The notes below the pieces were generated by a model. The model was not told where the DNA came from, ran no database searches, and was given only the letters and a program-made list of their open reading frames with translations. 64,000 nt of DNA, taken from Endomychus coccineus (taxonomy: Eukaryota; Arthropoda; Insecta; Coleoptera; Endomychidae). The translations under genes and the position numbers were made by a program. Below, in pieces: positions 19,881 to 30,572 of this stretch. Position 1 is the first letter of the stretch. Every line of letters starts with the position of its first letter. The stretch lies in the NCBI GenBank assembly GCA_958510875.1, contig OY294067.1, forward strand, positions 194,501,322 to 194,565,321. Direction: 5' to 3'.

Positions 19881-22430
19881 TTTGCCCTAAACTGACCCGT
19901 GGTCCTTGGGGAGGCATAGAAATCGAAACACAACACTTATAAAAGCTATACTTTACTTAATGTAGAGTTCGACGCCATTATGGCTTAATGTCTCGCTCTA
20001 TATAAATACAATTGGTACAAGTACAAATCAATGACAGTACCGTCAATATCTGAATGATGTATATGAAATGATTGAATGTCCTACATAAGTATATATATAT
20101 ATTAAATGTAATGTGATGTTATTGTTATTATGTCCTAGTTAATCTAGTCTAAAATGTCAAGGTAGCTGTGCCAAACAATATGTTTTGTGGGTCAGCTCCG
20201 AGATGTAAACATATACTTATAATAACATTACTAATAGAAATAAGGTCGCATTCTATAATTTAGGGATTTTAGGTAATCTCGTATAGGGATGGAAGATTCC
20301 TATACTACAGTGTGGTGTGAGGAGTCCTGTCACCAGTTTTATAGACAGATTGACATGACAAATGACATATATTTGAAATTGGGTTGTGGTTTTCCACGTT
20401 CTTAGTATCTATACTCCGTATGATAGCCTTCTGTAACATTCTCGCTTATTTCATTGTCATTAATTCTATGACAATTCATTGATTTACTGTTTGATCAGCT
20501 GACTGATACGTGGCAGCTCATATAATGGGAAATGATACTTCATTGTTTGTCAACTACAGCATTCCATCATGACAGATGGCATTACAATTATAACACATGA
20601 CGCCATGATGTATAATGTCTATATGGCGGTTCTATGTGTAGTTACAGGTTTCTAATGATATATCGAATTGTATGTAGTGCCCTACTTGTTATAGTATCGC
20701 TAGAAACCACCACGTCGCTAGATGATGCCTGTACGTATTCTGATTTCTGTAATGGTAGACACTTAATAGTAGCGCGACAAACCGTCGCCGATAGATGGCG
20801 TAAGGGGAAGACCCTAAAAGTGTCACAAAAAAAAGTAAATGGGATGCATAATTTGCAAAGGGAAATGGTGTAAAACTGATCAGGGCGAGGGATTTCTCAC
20901 AAGTTACCCATTACATATTATAGTAATAAAACTCCTATTTTTTAAAATCCAAGTATTCCTTGTAAAATTAGCTATTAGCTATTTACAGTGTGTTGTGTTT
21001 TAACGATAGTACAAAATACTCAAAATAATCAATACGACCATTTGGGAAAATAAACTTTTTCGTATAGGATGCATATTATTGAATAAAATAAGCGTTCAAC
21101 TGTAATAAGCCGGAACAATCTGATCAAATTCTGGTATAAAACTAAGCTGGACCTTCCAACGAAACCTTTGAAAAAAGTTTTAATAGCATAAAAATATAGC
21201 ACAGAACATGTTTTATTTGACGCTGCTTTCGTGATGTCTGCTTCGTGCGGTGGTTTCGAGACGCGCTTACCGGCTCCGCCTTCCTCGCGATTGCTCGCAT
21301 AATCCAACCGATTCTCACCACCCGATAAAACATTCTATAATATGTAAAGTCACATGTATTGTGTTGTGAAGAAAAGTAATATCTGAAATCATAAAACCCT
21401 GATACAACGGAAGAAATTTACACCTTGCTTCAAGGGAACGATACTGGTATCCAAAGTAACACACAATACTTACATATACATCTTCTATGATAACCTATAT
21501 TTCCTAATTCTTCTTTTATTTGTTTTGGTATGTTTTTTTTGAGCTAAAATTCTATTATTGTATCATAACCAAACAAATTGAACTTCATATGCCACTAGCT
21601 AATACACCCGGCATTGCCCGAGCTACAGAATCGAAGAATATTTTCACATTCCACCCCATTCGAACCCCACCCCTAGGGCAAAACTTGAACGTCATCAAAA
21701 GTGTTGTTGGGGACTGAAGTTCAGAACGTAAATTCGTACCATTGAGATTGCGTGCAAACCAGTATGAATCGAGGGAGAAGGCTATAAAAAAATATGAATG
21801 CTATATTTCAGAACGTGGTTCTGAAATATAGTGAACCCGTATCAGGAACATTGAAGCAATAAAAAAATTACAATCAACCAAAGTTAAGTTGTTCAACGAA
21901 TATTCTAGGATATGCCGGCGTCGGTCAGGCACAGGAACGCAAGTACATTATAATAGTGCTGTTCATCAAGTTGCTGCCACAGCTGCGAGCCTTCGAATTG
22001 AACATCACATTATAAGCGCAGCAAGACATAATATCCACTAAAACAAATGTAAAATGAGCCTTCTTTAAATCCTTCCATCCAAATTTCCCATCATTTCCCA
22101 AATTTCATTGTTGTTTTCCCTTCTACTAGTCACTACACCAAAAAAGATACATTTTAACTAGAACAAAAATGTTGCGGCTTTCTTGTAGCTCATCTCCTAA
22201 ATGTGATATTAATAAATCTATATGTATATTTAATTGCAACAAGTGTAGCATTTAACTCCATATTTCACGTAGTTTGAAGATGAAAGAATTTCATAAAATG
22301 TCTGAAATACGAAAACGAGCTGCATTAAAATTCAAGTGAACAATATTTTCCAACTTTGTTTCCCAAGTACAGTGAAGAGAAGAAGTTACTGATCCTAATA
22401 TAATACAATTAAAATAAAGATTAAACAATG
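19880..22430. other. Intron sequence, no gene recognised
   Basis: AT-rich and repeat-like. It contains the partner of the 17490-17742 repeat (~20270-20570), a GC-richer patch at 21230-21310, and a perfect hairpin at 21801-21831. No host exon or TE protein was identified. Confidence 0.4.
21801..21831. repeat. Perfect 14-bp stem, 3-base loop hairpin
   Basis: CTATATTTCAGAAC (21801-21814), GTG, GTTCTGAAATATAG (21818-21831). Too short and close-looped to be a TIR pair; could be a replication-slippage palindrome. Confidence 0.85.
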
Positions 22431-22439
22431 TACAGCTAA

Positions 22440-22880
22440 TGTAAATGATTACGATGAGTGCCAAAGTACCATTGAATATAATGTCAAATTGGGAAAATGA
22501 TGTTTGGAATATATTACAGCAATTTTTTATTAACTTTAACAATTCGAAGTTAAATATACCCATAAATCTGAAGTTAGCAGATCAGGAATTTTTCAAGTCT
22601 AATAAAGCCGACATGCTTCTGGGATCCAGCTTATTTTGGAATCTCATCTGTATAGGACAAACTCGGTTAGGTAATAGCAAGCCTATATTACAAAAAACAC
22701 GACTAGGTTGGAACTGGAACAGTGCAATCACCTACAGTTTCATGCAATTACAGTGATGAACTTAAAATTCAGTCACATCTTTCACGATTTTGAGAAATGG
22801 AAGAAAGCGCTCTATCAAAACTATTACGTCTCATTGATGATGTCACACTTACGAATCCATTGACCTAGAACATTGTAGAA
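22440..22880 (+). mobile_element. BEL/Pao retrotransposon fragment, protease C-terminal region
   Basis: NLKLADQEFFKSNKADMLLG and SSLFWNLICIGQTRLGNSKP then ILQKTRLGW are characteristic of the BEL/Pao aspartic protease region (about 22562-22720). A shifted frame continues with SDELKIQSHLSRF near 22745-22785. The RT portion of the same type is at 23590-24250, separated by unrelated sequence. Confidence 0.75.
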
Positions 22881-23170
22881 AGGTGGGCGATTTCTCCCTT
22901 TTCTATAGATATTTCCATTGTCGGTTTTCATCAGAAATCTCGTCCGTCGTTTTTCACCATGAGGGATTCCTGATAGGACTAGACGAACTCAAGCTCGAGA
23001 CTTAATTTTTCTATCGAACGGCGTGTTGTGTGGGAGCTGTGGAACTCTTTGCCTAGTGAGGTCTCGCTATGCCTGTAACATCCAAACATTTAAGAAAAAT
23101 TCGAATTCCTATCTCCTCTCCAAACATTTACCGTTGGCTTACAGGATGTTTTTCCAAACATTATAGGATT
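22880..23170 (+). mobile_element. Non-LTR retrotransposon 3'-tail fragment
   Basis: VVWELWNSLPSEVSL (about 23020-23065) is the conserved end of many CR1/jockey-type ORF2 proteins, as at 38990-39245. It appears inserted in, or rearranged with, the BEL/Pao remnant. Confidence 0.55.
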
Positions 23171-23589
23171 TCCTGTGGTGTAGTCAAAAGTATAGACAAA
23201 AAATCCTCAAAGGAGGGAACAATTTTATAGAAAATACCAAACGCAGTACTGCCGACAGATTTATTGTAACAATTTCCTTTATTTCTTCTGAAGTGGACAT
23301 GTTTAGGTTTCTGTCTTAGAGCGCAGATTACATTCGAGGCCAGACTTGAAACAACAATACGTTGAATTCATTTATGAATATAAATTACTAGAACATATGA
23401 GTCAAGTGCGATACAATTACTTATTATATGCCACATACATGTGTAGTCTGCCCCGAAAGCCGGTCAACAAAGTTACGTGTTGTATTCGAGTCATCACAGT
23501 TGGATATTCTCTTAATAGTTTACAATGAATGGACGTACAATTAATACAGAACGACCTTTGCTCTATAGGCAGATAATGTATCGATATAT

Positions 23590-24250
23590 TTTAGCGGGAG
23601 ACTAGTAAAAATGTACCGCCAAATACAGGTAGTTTCGGAACAACTCCCTTTGCAGCGAATCTTATGGAGAGAAAACCCAAGGGATGCTCTCGAAACATTC
23701 GAATTACGTACCGTTACGTATGGTACTACGCTAGCGCCTTTCCTGCCAATTAAATGTCTCTTTGCATTAGCAGAATAAAATAAAATTACCAATCCAAAAA
23801 TGTCGGAAATAATAAAATCGGATTTCTATGTGACCTGTGCAGATTCAACTGAAGAGGTCGCTCTTATAGCAAAATGCTTCTCAGAAATTCTGCACCAAGG
23901 TTGTTTCAAATTGTGAAAATGCTTCCATCCACATCCTCGCAAAATGCAAAACCCAAGAACACGTTGCCTTGGAGCATACCAAATAGAGGGAGACTTACCT
24001 AATGCGAAGTCATCAGACATACTGAATTTTTTGAAAGCCACAGGGTTGGAGGAACTGCTATGTCGCTGAGATATTTCACAGGGCGCACCAGCAGAAGATA
24101 GCACAATAGATCTTTTAGGTCGCAGTGCGCTAACATCCCCAACATAATACAATACGCAGTGACTAGAGTTTGGAGAAAATGAAAATGCGAAAACGTTAGG
24201 CCTAACATGGTGTCAGTTCTCAGATCATTTGAGATACAATGTAATCTAAG
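23590..24250 (+). mobile_element. BEL/Pao retrotransposon fragment, reverse transcriptase
   Basis: Frames contain QRILWRENPRDALETFELRT, VTYGTTLAPFLPIKCLFALA, then DFYVTCADSTEEVALIAKCF and later KTLGLTWCQFSDHLRYNV. These match the BEL/Pao RT series, with TCAD at the position where an active element has DD. Stops and at least three frameshifts are present. Probably the same insertion as the protease fragment at 22440-22880. Confidence 0.7.
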
Positions 24251-24615
24251 TATAAGTCTGCTGCAGAGTCAAAAGTGAAACTCGAGGAAAACAATCGGCC
24301 TGTTATTGAATTAAGAAAGAATAAATAAAACTGACAAATCATTAATCAGAGCGTCAAAATTTCTCTCATGCACATATTAAAGTAAAGTAATTTATTAAGC
24401 TTCAGTAAACAATTATAATGAAACAGTGTATCAGGTACAATGAGAATAAAACAATCATATAAGTATTTTAAAAACTGCCCAGAATAGAACACATTAAAAT
24501 TAAAATTCTATCTAACAATTGCAAAAAACATAAACACGGGTTTGAAGTGTATTAGTAGGATACATCCCAACACAACAGAAGATGGCATAGTAACATATCT
24601 ACAACAATGATAGCA

Positions 24616-24706
24616 CCGACTTTTATCTCTGCGTTATGACCGTTTTATTTAATTTTTTTTGATTGCCCAGAAAAGTAATAAAACCGTCATAATGCATAGA
24701 GACGAC
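24616..24706. repeat. Short inverted repeat (~28-bp arms)
   Basis: CTCTGCGTTATGACCGTTTT (from ~24623) and the near-complement AAAACCGTCATAATGCATAG (from ~24679) with a 25-30 base loop. Remaining sequence between 24250 and 24830 shows nothing recognisable. Confidence 0.6.
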
Positions 24707-24829
24707 TACGAAAACAGAATAAGAAATCTATTAAATGATTCAAATTAAAATCTGTTCCCACATTATCGGAACAAAATAACATTAATAAATTAATAAATAA
24801 ATAGTAGAAAAATAGGATAAAATGAGCAA

Positions 24830-25598
24830 GCACATTATATCTATGGACTTCCGAAACTGCATAAAACTGATATACATTTAAGACCCATTGTATGTAATAT
24901 TGGATCGCCTACCTACAATTTTTCAAAATCTATCAACAATATAATAGGAAAAAAAATGAATTTTATATGAAGGACTCGTGGTATTTCAATGAGTTTATAA
25001 AAGATCAATCGATACTCATAGATCATCAGTTAATTTCCTTGGACGTTGTTTCTTTATTTAAAAATATACCGGTCGTTTTGGCATGTAATAGCATCGAAAA
25101 CGTTGGGCAGAGATAAAATACCATACACCTCTAGATCAATCTACATATATAAATGCAGTGAAGTTTTGTTTGAGAGTGCACTTATTTTCAATACGGTGAG
25201 CAATATTTTGGACAAATATTCGACACAGCAATGGAATCTCCTATATCAGCTACTATTGCTAACCTAGATATGAAATGCCTAGAGAAATCTGTAATAAATT
25301 CATTAAATTTTCAACCCGTATTCTTCAAACGGTATGTAGATGATTTCTTAATGTGTGTTCCCGATGATACAATTCAGTACGTAATTAATAAATTTAACAA
25401 TTTCCATTGTAAATTTCAATTTACTTGTGAAATAGAAGTGAACAGAAACATAAATTTCCTAGATATGAACATTAGGCATCATTCAGATGGAAAAATAAAA
25501 ACATCGTGGTTTACTAAAGATGTTTGGTCTCAACTATATATTCACTTTAATTCAGTTGCACCAAGCTATAAAAAAGTGTTATAAAAAGTCTTATAGTA
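24830..25598 (+). mobile_element. Penelope-like element C, RT part (interrupted by a foldback element)
   Basis: In successive frames: GLPKLHKTDIHLRPIVCNIG and SPTYNFSKSI (24840-24945), SLDVVSLFKNIP (~25030-25070), ESPISATIANLDM (25234-25272) and FKRYVDDFLM (25327-25356, catalytic YVDD), then INFLDMNIRHHSDG. The coding sequence stops at SYKKV near 25580 where the 25599-29328 foldback starts, and resumes at 29329. Confidence 0.75.
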
Positions 25599-25972
25599 TA
25601 GTCATTTTATAGGTTTTTTTGAGATTTGGAACTTTTTTTTCCGACTTTTCGTTTGAATATACAGAAAGTTAGGAAATTTTCCGTAGATTACGAAAAAAAT
25701 AGTGGCTGTAATCCTCCAATCAAGGAAAATGTCGTAAATTATATATATACAATTTTCCGAGCTTTTCCGTTAATATCTTCAATACTATGCGATTGAGAGA
25801 AAAAAGTTTCAAACAAAAGTTGTTCAGAATTAAATTTTACATAGGAATTGACTATTGCGATTTTAATTTTCATCGAATTTTCCACACGTAGCATGGAAAA
25901 ACCAATATATGTATATATATGCTAAATATTGTATGATTATTGTAAATAAGGGTACATATCGTTACTCTAGTA

Positions 25973-28349
25973 CAGGGTGTCCCATTTTGGGTACTTTTGC
26001 GGGGTATCTCCTTTATTTTTAAAGATAGAGAGTTGCGGTTTTCGCGACACTTTGCTACTTTTTCATAAAACTCAAGATGCCGTCAACAGAATTTTCATAG
26101 CCCTTTTAGTTTTTGAGATACAGGGCATTTCTGAAAATGTTGCATTTTGTGACCCCCCTCGTATCTCCGTTATCCTTCAACTTATCGAAAAGGTAAAATA
26201 ACATTCTAATAGATTTTTTTCCGTAGAATGCAGTGGTGTAGATAACTTTTGTTACATATTTACTGTTTTTGAGTTATATAGCAAACTTATGTTTTTTTAA
26301 ATGGAACACCCTGTATATTTATAGACTATAAAATTTGTCTTTTTTTTACCTTTTCAAAAATATATGATAGTATAAACTTTTTTTCAGAAACACGCAAATA
26401 ATTGACAATTTTCAGAAAATTAAATACATATTTTAATAGTAGGCTATGGATAACAATAATAAACAAGTGCAAGTTACATATTACAAATAATTGGATACCT
26501 TGTATATAGGTACCTATCTATTAAAAAAAATTCCCATAGATCTTTTTCTAACAGTAAGTTTGTAACAACAGTTTTGTGGCGTAAAGTGACAATATAACAA
26601 AAACACAAAAAAATAACATTATTAAAAAAAATTAAATGTGATGTTCAAATTGACCACCATTTTCTCTAATGCAAAATTGGCACATCTTTGAGATTCTTTG
26701 AATAGCGTTCAAAAGAACCATTGTTCTCATTCGCAGATTTCGAAAAGCTAAATGAATTGCCTCTCGAAGTTTTGCAATGCCGTCATATCGAGTTTTATAT
26801 ACTTCATTTTGTATATAACCCCATAAAAAAAAATCTAAAATTGAGAGATCTGGTGATCGTGGAGGCCATCTAACAGGTCCGTTGGTACCTATCCATCTTT
26901 GAGGAAAGTTATTATTTAGAAAGGCCCTTAAGAGCCTAGAGTTATGACTTGGGGCACCATCTTGCTGTAGGTAAACAGCATTATACTGGGCTAATGGAAT
27001 GTTTTCGAGCAGTTCTGGAATAACTTCCTCAAGAATTTCTAGGTATCTACGTGCTGTAAGACCTCCTTCAAAAATCCTATAAACTATATGTCTACCCAAA
27101 ATAAAACATGAAACCTCAACTCCAAAGCGTCCTTATTGTGCCCTTTCAAACATTAAATGCAGATTTTCACTACGCCAGTTCCTGGTATTGTGACGATTGA
27201 AAATGCCAGCACTTGAAATAAAGCATTCGTCTGACCAAAAAACAAGTCTGCCAAATAAATCGTTAGCATCGATTTGTTGCAAATACCACTGGCAAAACAG
27301 TGCCCGGCGCTCGGCATCGCCAGGATGCAAATGTTGTAGTATATTAAATTTGTATGGATGATACTTATATTTCTTCAAGATCCTCTGAGCGTTAGTTTTT
27401 GGCACACCAATTTCCTTCTAAATTTTTCTACATGAGGACGAAGATGTTGCTTCTATATATCCTAAAGTATCTATCTCTTTTCTTTCCCTGTCCTCTTTGT
27501 TGTATGTTTTAGGGCGCGGGTGAACAAATGATCCGTGCTCAACTAAATTTGCTTTTAAACGGGCAAATATCCCAAAAAACGGTTGCCTTCTTTCTGGATA
27601 TCTAACAAGCAAAAATTAAAATGATAATAGAGATTTTCATAGCCATAATAGCTTACTCACCTTTGGAAATATAATTCCGAAGCTTCTTCAGAATTTTCGT
27701 TACTCTGTATAAAACATACCATCATATCATATTTCTCATAATTTTCGTAAACTGCCATTATTCGAAAAAATTGATAAATATCTATTGAATAATGATACCA
27801 AAAGAACGAAAATAAACAGCTTAAATGCGATAGAGATTTGATGTTTATTTCTGTTTCTTGTCATAAACAATATCAATGGCCTACAATTAAAATATGTATT
27901 TAATTTCTAAAAATTGTCAATTATTTGCGTGTTTCTGAAAAAAAGTTTATACTATCATATATTTTTGAAAAGGTAAAAAAAAGACAAATTTTATAGTCTA
28001 TAAATATACAGGGTGTTCCATTTAAAAAAACATAAGTTTGCTATATAACTCAAAAACAGTAAATATATAACAAAAGTTATCTACACCACTGCATTCTACG
28101 GAAGAAAATCTATTAGAATGTTATTTTACCTTTTCGATAAGTTGAAGGATAACGGAGATACGAGGGGGGTCACAAAATGCAACATTTTCAGAAATGCCCT
28201 GTATCTTAAAAACTAAAAGGGCTATGAAAATTCTGTTGACGGCATCTTGAGTTTTACGAAAAAGTAGCACAGTGTCGCGAAAACCGCAACTCTCTATCTT
28301 TAAAAATAAAGGAGATACCCCGCAAAAGTACCCAAAATGGGACACCCTG
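25973..28349 (-). mobile_element. Mariner-type transposon with ~465-bp TIRs and TA target site
   Basis: The ends CAGGGTGTCCCATTTTGGG (25973) and its complement (ending 28349) are flanked by TA on both sides (25971-25972, 28350-28351). Inverted repeats extend to about 26440 and from about 27885. The other foldback arm keeps the uninterrupted site CTCTAG-TA-CATTAG, confirming the boundaries and the TA duplication. Confidence 0.92.
26632..27758 (-). pseudogene. Mariner (DD41D-like) transposase with one intron and two nonsense codons
   Basis: On the minus strand an ATG at 27758-27756 opens exon 1 (27758-27661), which ends CCAAAG/gtgagt. A 59-bp intron (27660-27602, gt-ag) leads to exon 2 (27601-26632). 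Joined, they give about 355 codons in one frame, the normal length for mariner transposase. Visible motifs: an N-terminal helix-turn-helix region, FWSDECFISS (first catalytic D), QQDGAPSHNS (second D) and RSPDLSILDFFLWG (third D). Counting from QDGAP to LDFF gives 41 intervening residues, as in the DD41D (visitor-type) group. Two in-frame stops (near 27418 and 27133) inactivate it. Confidence 0.88.
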
Positions 28350-29129
28350 TACATTAGAATTCGAAATTTCCCGAAAAATGATCCAATTTTCCGGGTTAAG
28401 AAAATTTTATTTTTTTTTCAATTTTGGTGTATGATTTATATGTTTTTTAGGGCTCTAATAACGAATTTCGACTTTTTTTGGTTGTGAAAACTCATAGAAA
28501 ATATATATTTGGAAAATAGGAAATTCTTATTTTTAATTAAATCAATTTAAAATTGAATTAATAAAAATATTATGTACTCAATATTAAAAATAACTCTTGT
28601 CTTTCTTTTATATCCTTTGAATTTCCCACAAATATTCATTAATAGAGCCCTAAAAAACATAGGAATCGATATGTCATATACTTTACTCAGAAAAAAATAA
28701 ATATGTATTTGGAAAATAAGAAAATTTTTAATTTTCTTATTTTCCAAATATATATTTTCTATGAGTTTTCACAACCAAAAAGAGTCGAAATTCGTTATTA
28801 GAGCCCTAAAAAACGTGTAAATCGATATATCATACACCAAAATTGGAAAAAAAAAAAATTTCTATACCCGGAAAATGGATCATTTTTCGGGAAATTTTGA
28901 ATTCTAATGTACTAGAGTAACGATATGTACCCTTATTTACAATAATCATACGATATTTAGCATATATATACATATATTGGGTTTTCCATGCTACGCGTGG
29001 AAAATTCGACGAAAATTGAAATTGCAATAGTCAATTCCTATGTAAAATTTGATTCTGAACAACTTTTGTTTGAAACTTTTTTCTCTAAAACGCATAGTAT
29101 TGAATATATTAACGGAAAAGCCCGGAAAA

Positions 29130-29132
29130 TTA

Positions 29133-29198
<66 letters not shown>

Positions 29199-29199
29199 A
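29130..29199. repeat. (AT)n microsatellite in the right foldback arm
   Basis: A run of TA dinucleotides of about 60 bases with occasional C/G interruptions. The corresponding place in the left arm (~25740-25752) has only a few TA units. Confidence 0.9.
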
Positions 29200-29328
29200 T
29201 TTATGACATTTTCCTTGATTGGAGGTTTTCAGCCACTATTTTTTCGTAATCTACGGAAAATCTCTTAACTTTCTGTATATTCAAACCAAAAGTCGGAAAA
29301 AAAAGTTCCACTTTTTATAAAATGACTA

Positions 29329-29700
29329 TTACAGATCACGCTGTTAATTGTTCCACCAAGAGGACCGTTCCAAAATTTTGAAAATTGTTCGTAATACACT
29401 GGAAATGAATGACTACCCAAAAAATTTTTCAACCTCATCATTAAAGAAAGAATAAACAAAATCTATAATGGTACGTCATATATAAATCATATAAACGGTA
29501 ATACAGCTAATTTTATAACATTAAAATTAATGCGAAAAGGACGCTTTACGCTTGATACAATTAGTTTTAAGAAATCCCGTTTCAGACAGTATAGTATTCT
29601 GATTATGGTCGAGAGACCGAAACGTACGTAAAGACGAAAATAATACGCTTATGTGGTAGTGTAACCTATTTCCCGAGAATTTATATATAATAAGAAATTG
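29329..29700 (+). mobile_element. Penelope-like element C, 3' continuation and terminal repeat
   Basis: Coding homology resumes with DHAVNCSTKRTVPKF and NTLEMNDYPKNFSTSSLKKR (~29335-29455), the segment expected after SYKKV in this family. The GIY-YIG domain is missing. The end (29540-29690) matches the foldback arms at 6735-7010, including GTGTAACCTATTTCCCGAGA. Confidence 0.7.
29594..29635 (+). ncRNA. Hammerhead-like motif, inactivated copy
   Basis: CTGATTA (29599-29605; the conserved G8 is T), GGTC-GAGA-GACC, GAAAC, GTAC, GTA, AAGAC. Stem I GTATT pairs with AAGAC except for one position. Homologous to 6787-6828 and 7315-7356. Confidence 0.5.
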
Positions 29701-30300
29701 ACAGTTGCATTATTTATTGCAATTGAATCGGTAGTCCGTTTTTAACCAAGTTTGAGATATACTGAGACAAGAAAACATGCTTTGCGAATACAACGTTTCG
29801 ATCGCGTTATTTAATTTATTTTTAAACATTGTAAATTCGCAAAATTTTCAACAGGAACTTATTCACCGTGATCCCCGATTTCATTTAGTGATAAAATTTT
29901 TTTAGGTCCTACCCAATTTAGGGGAAACTTGAAGTTTGATACCGTAGATAGGATTCAAAAACTGACTGTTATGTGAGATGTAGAATTGTTCAATGCACCT
30001 CAGCGCTCTGCCCAAATGTTGCCCTTTGATTTTCCCAGTCAACCGTAACTGTATATTATGGTCTTGTAGACAACAATCTACGGTACTGTGTTCAATTTTT
30101 GGGAAACTCATCTCATCGCATTCGTGTTTTGTGTGGCAAAAACTGCATTACGAATAATTGATAGTTTGGGATGGCGAGATTTTTGTGAAGAGGTCTTCAA
30201 AACCAACAATATTTTAATTGTGTGGTCAATGTGAATTTATGTGTTGATGCTTTCGGTTTATAATAGAAAAAAATTATACTAAAAAATAATGATATTCATA
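29700..30300. other. Intron sequence, nothing recognised
   Basis: AT-rich sequence without a domain or clear repeat. Confidence 0.35.
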
Positions 30301-30530
30301 GTTATCCAACACGGCAAAAAGATTTTCTTCGACGTATCCATGCTAATAATTGTACATATGCTAATAGTTCATTTTATAAATCAATACATCCTTTCAACAA
30401 ATTAACAAATTACCACCAACTATAAAAGAATTATCCAATCAAAAATTATTTGAGAAGGCTATATTTAAATTATTAGCCACTAAAGCATATTATGCTATAA
30501 AATAATACGAATGTGATAAAAATCTGTGAC
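30300..30530 (+). mobile_element. Non-LTR retrotransposon ORF2 C-terminal scrap
   Basis: KLPPTIKELSNQKLFEKAIF and KLLATKAYYAIK (about 30395-30505) resemble the last residues of CR1/jockey-type ORF2 proteins (an LPxxIK then LLxxKAYY pattern). Too short to classify. Confidence 0.45.
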
Positions 30531-30572
30531 ACTTATATGGGATATATCTTATGTGATGTTTTTCCATTCACA

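Larger units (their letters stand above)
25599..29328. mobile_element. Foldback (long inverted repeat) element inserted in PLE C
   Basis: The outer sequence TAGTCATTTTATA at 25599 is matched inversely at 29316-29328. The left arm runs 25599-25972 and, after the mariner insertion, 28350 to about 28540. The right arm runs about 28690-29328. Arms exceed 550 bp. No coding sequence belongs to the element itself. The flanking octamers TTATAGTA and TTACAGAT agree at only five positions, so a TSD is not certain. Confidence 0.75.

Noticed and set aside
20634..20873. 79-codon open frame with a hydrophobic start, possible signal peptide
   Set aside because: No splice-site, promoter or homology support; flanked by repeat-like sequence.
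26632..27758. Considering the mariner transposase as an active gene
   Set aside because: Two in-frame stop codons remain after removing the intron, so this copy cannot make a full protein.
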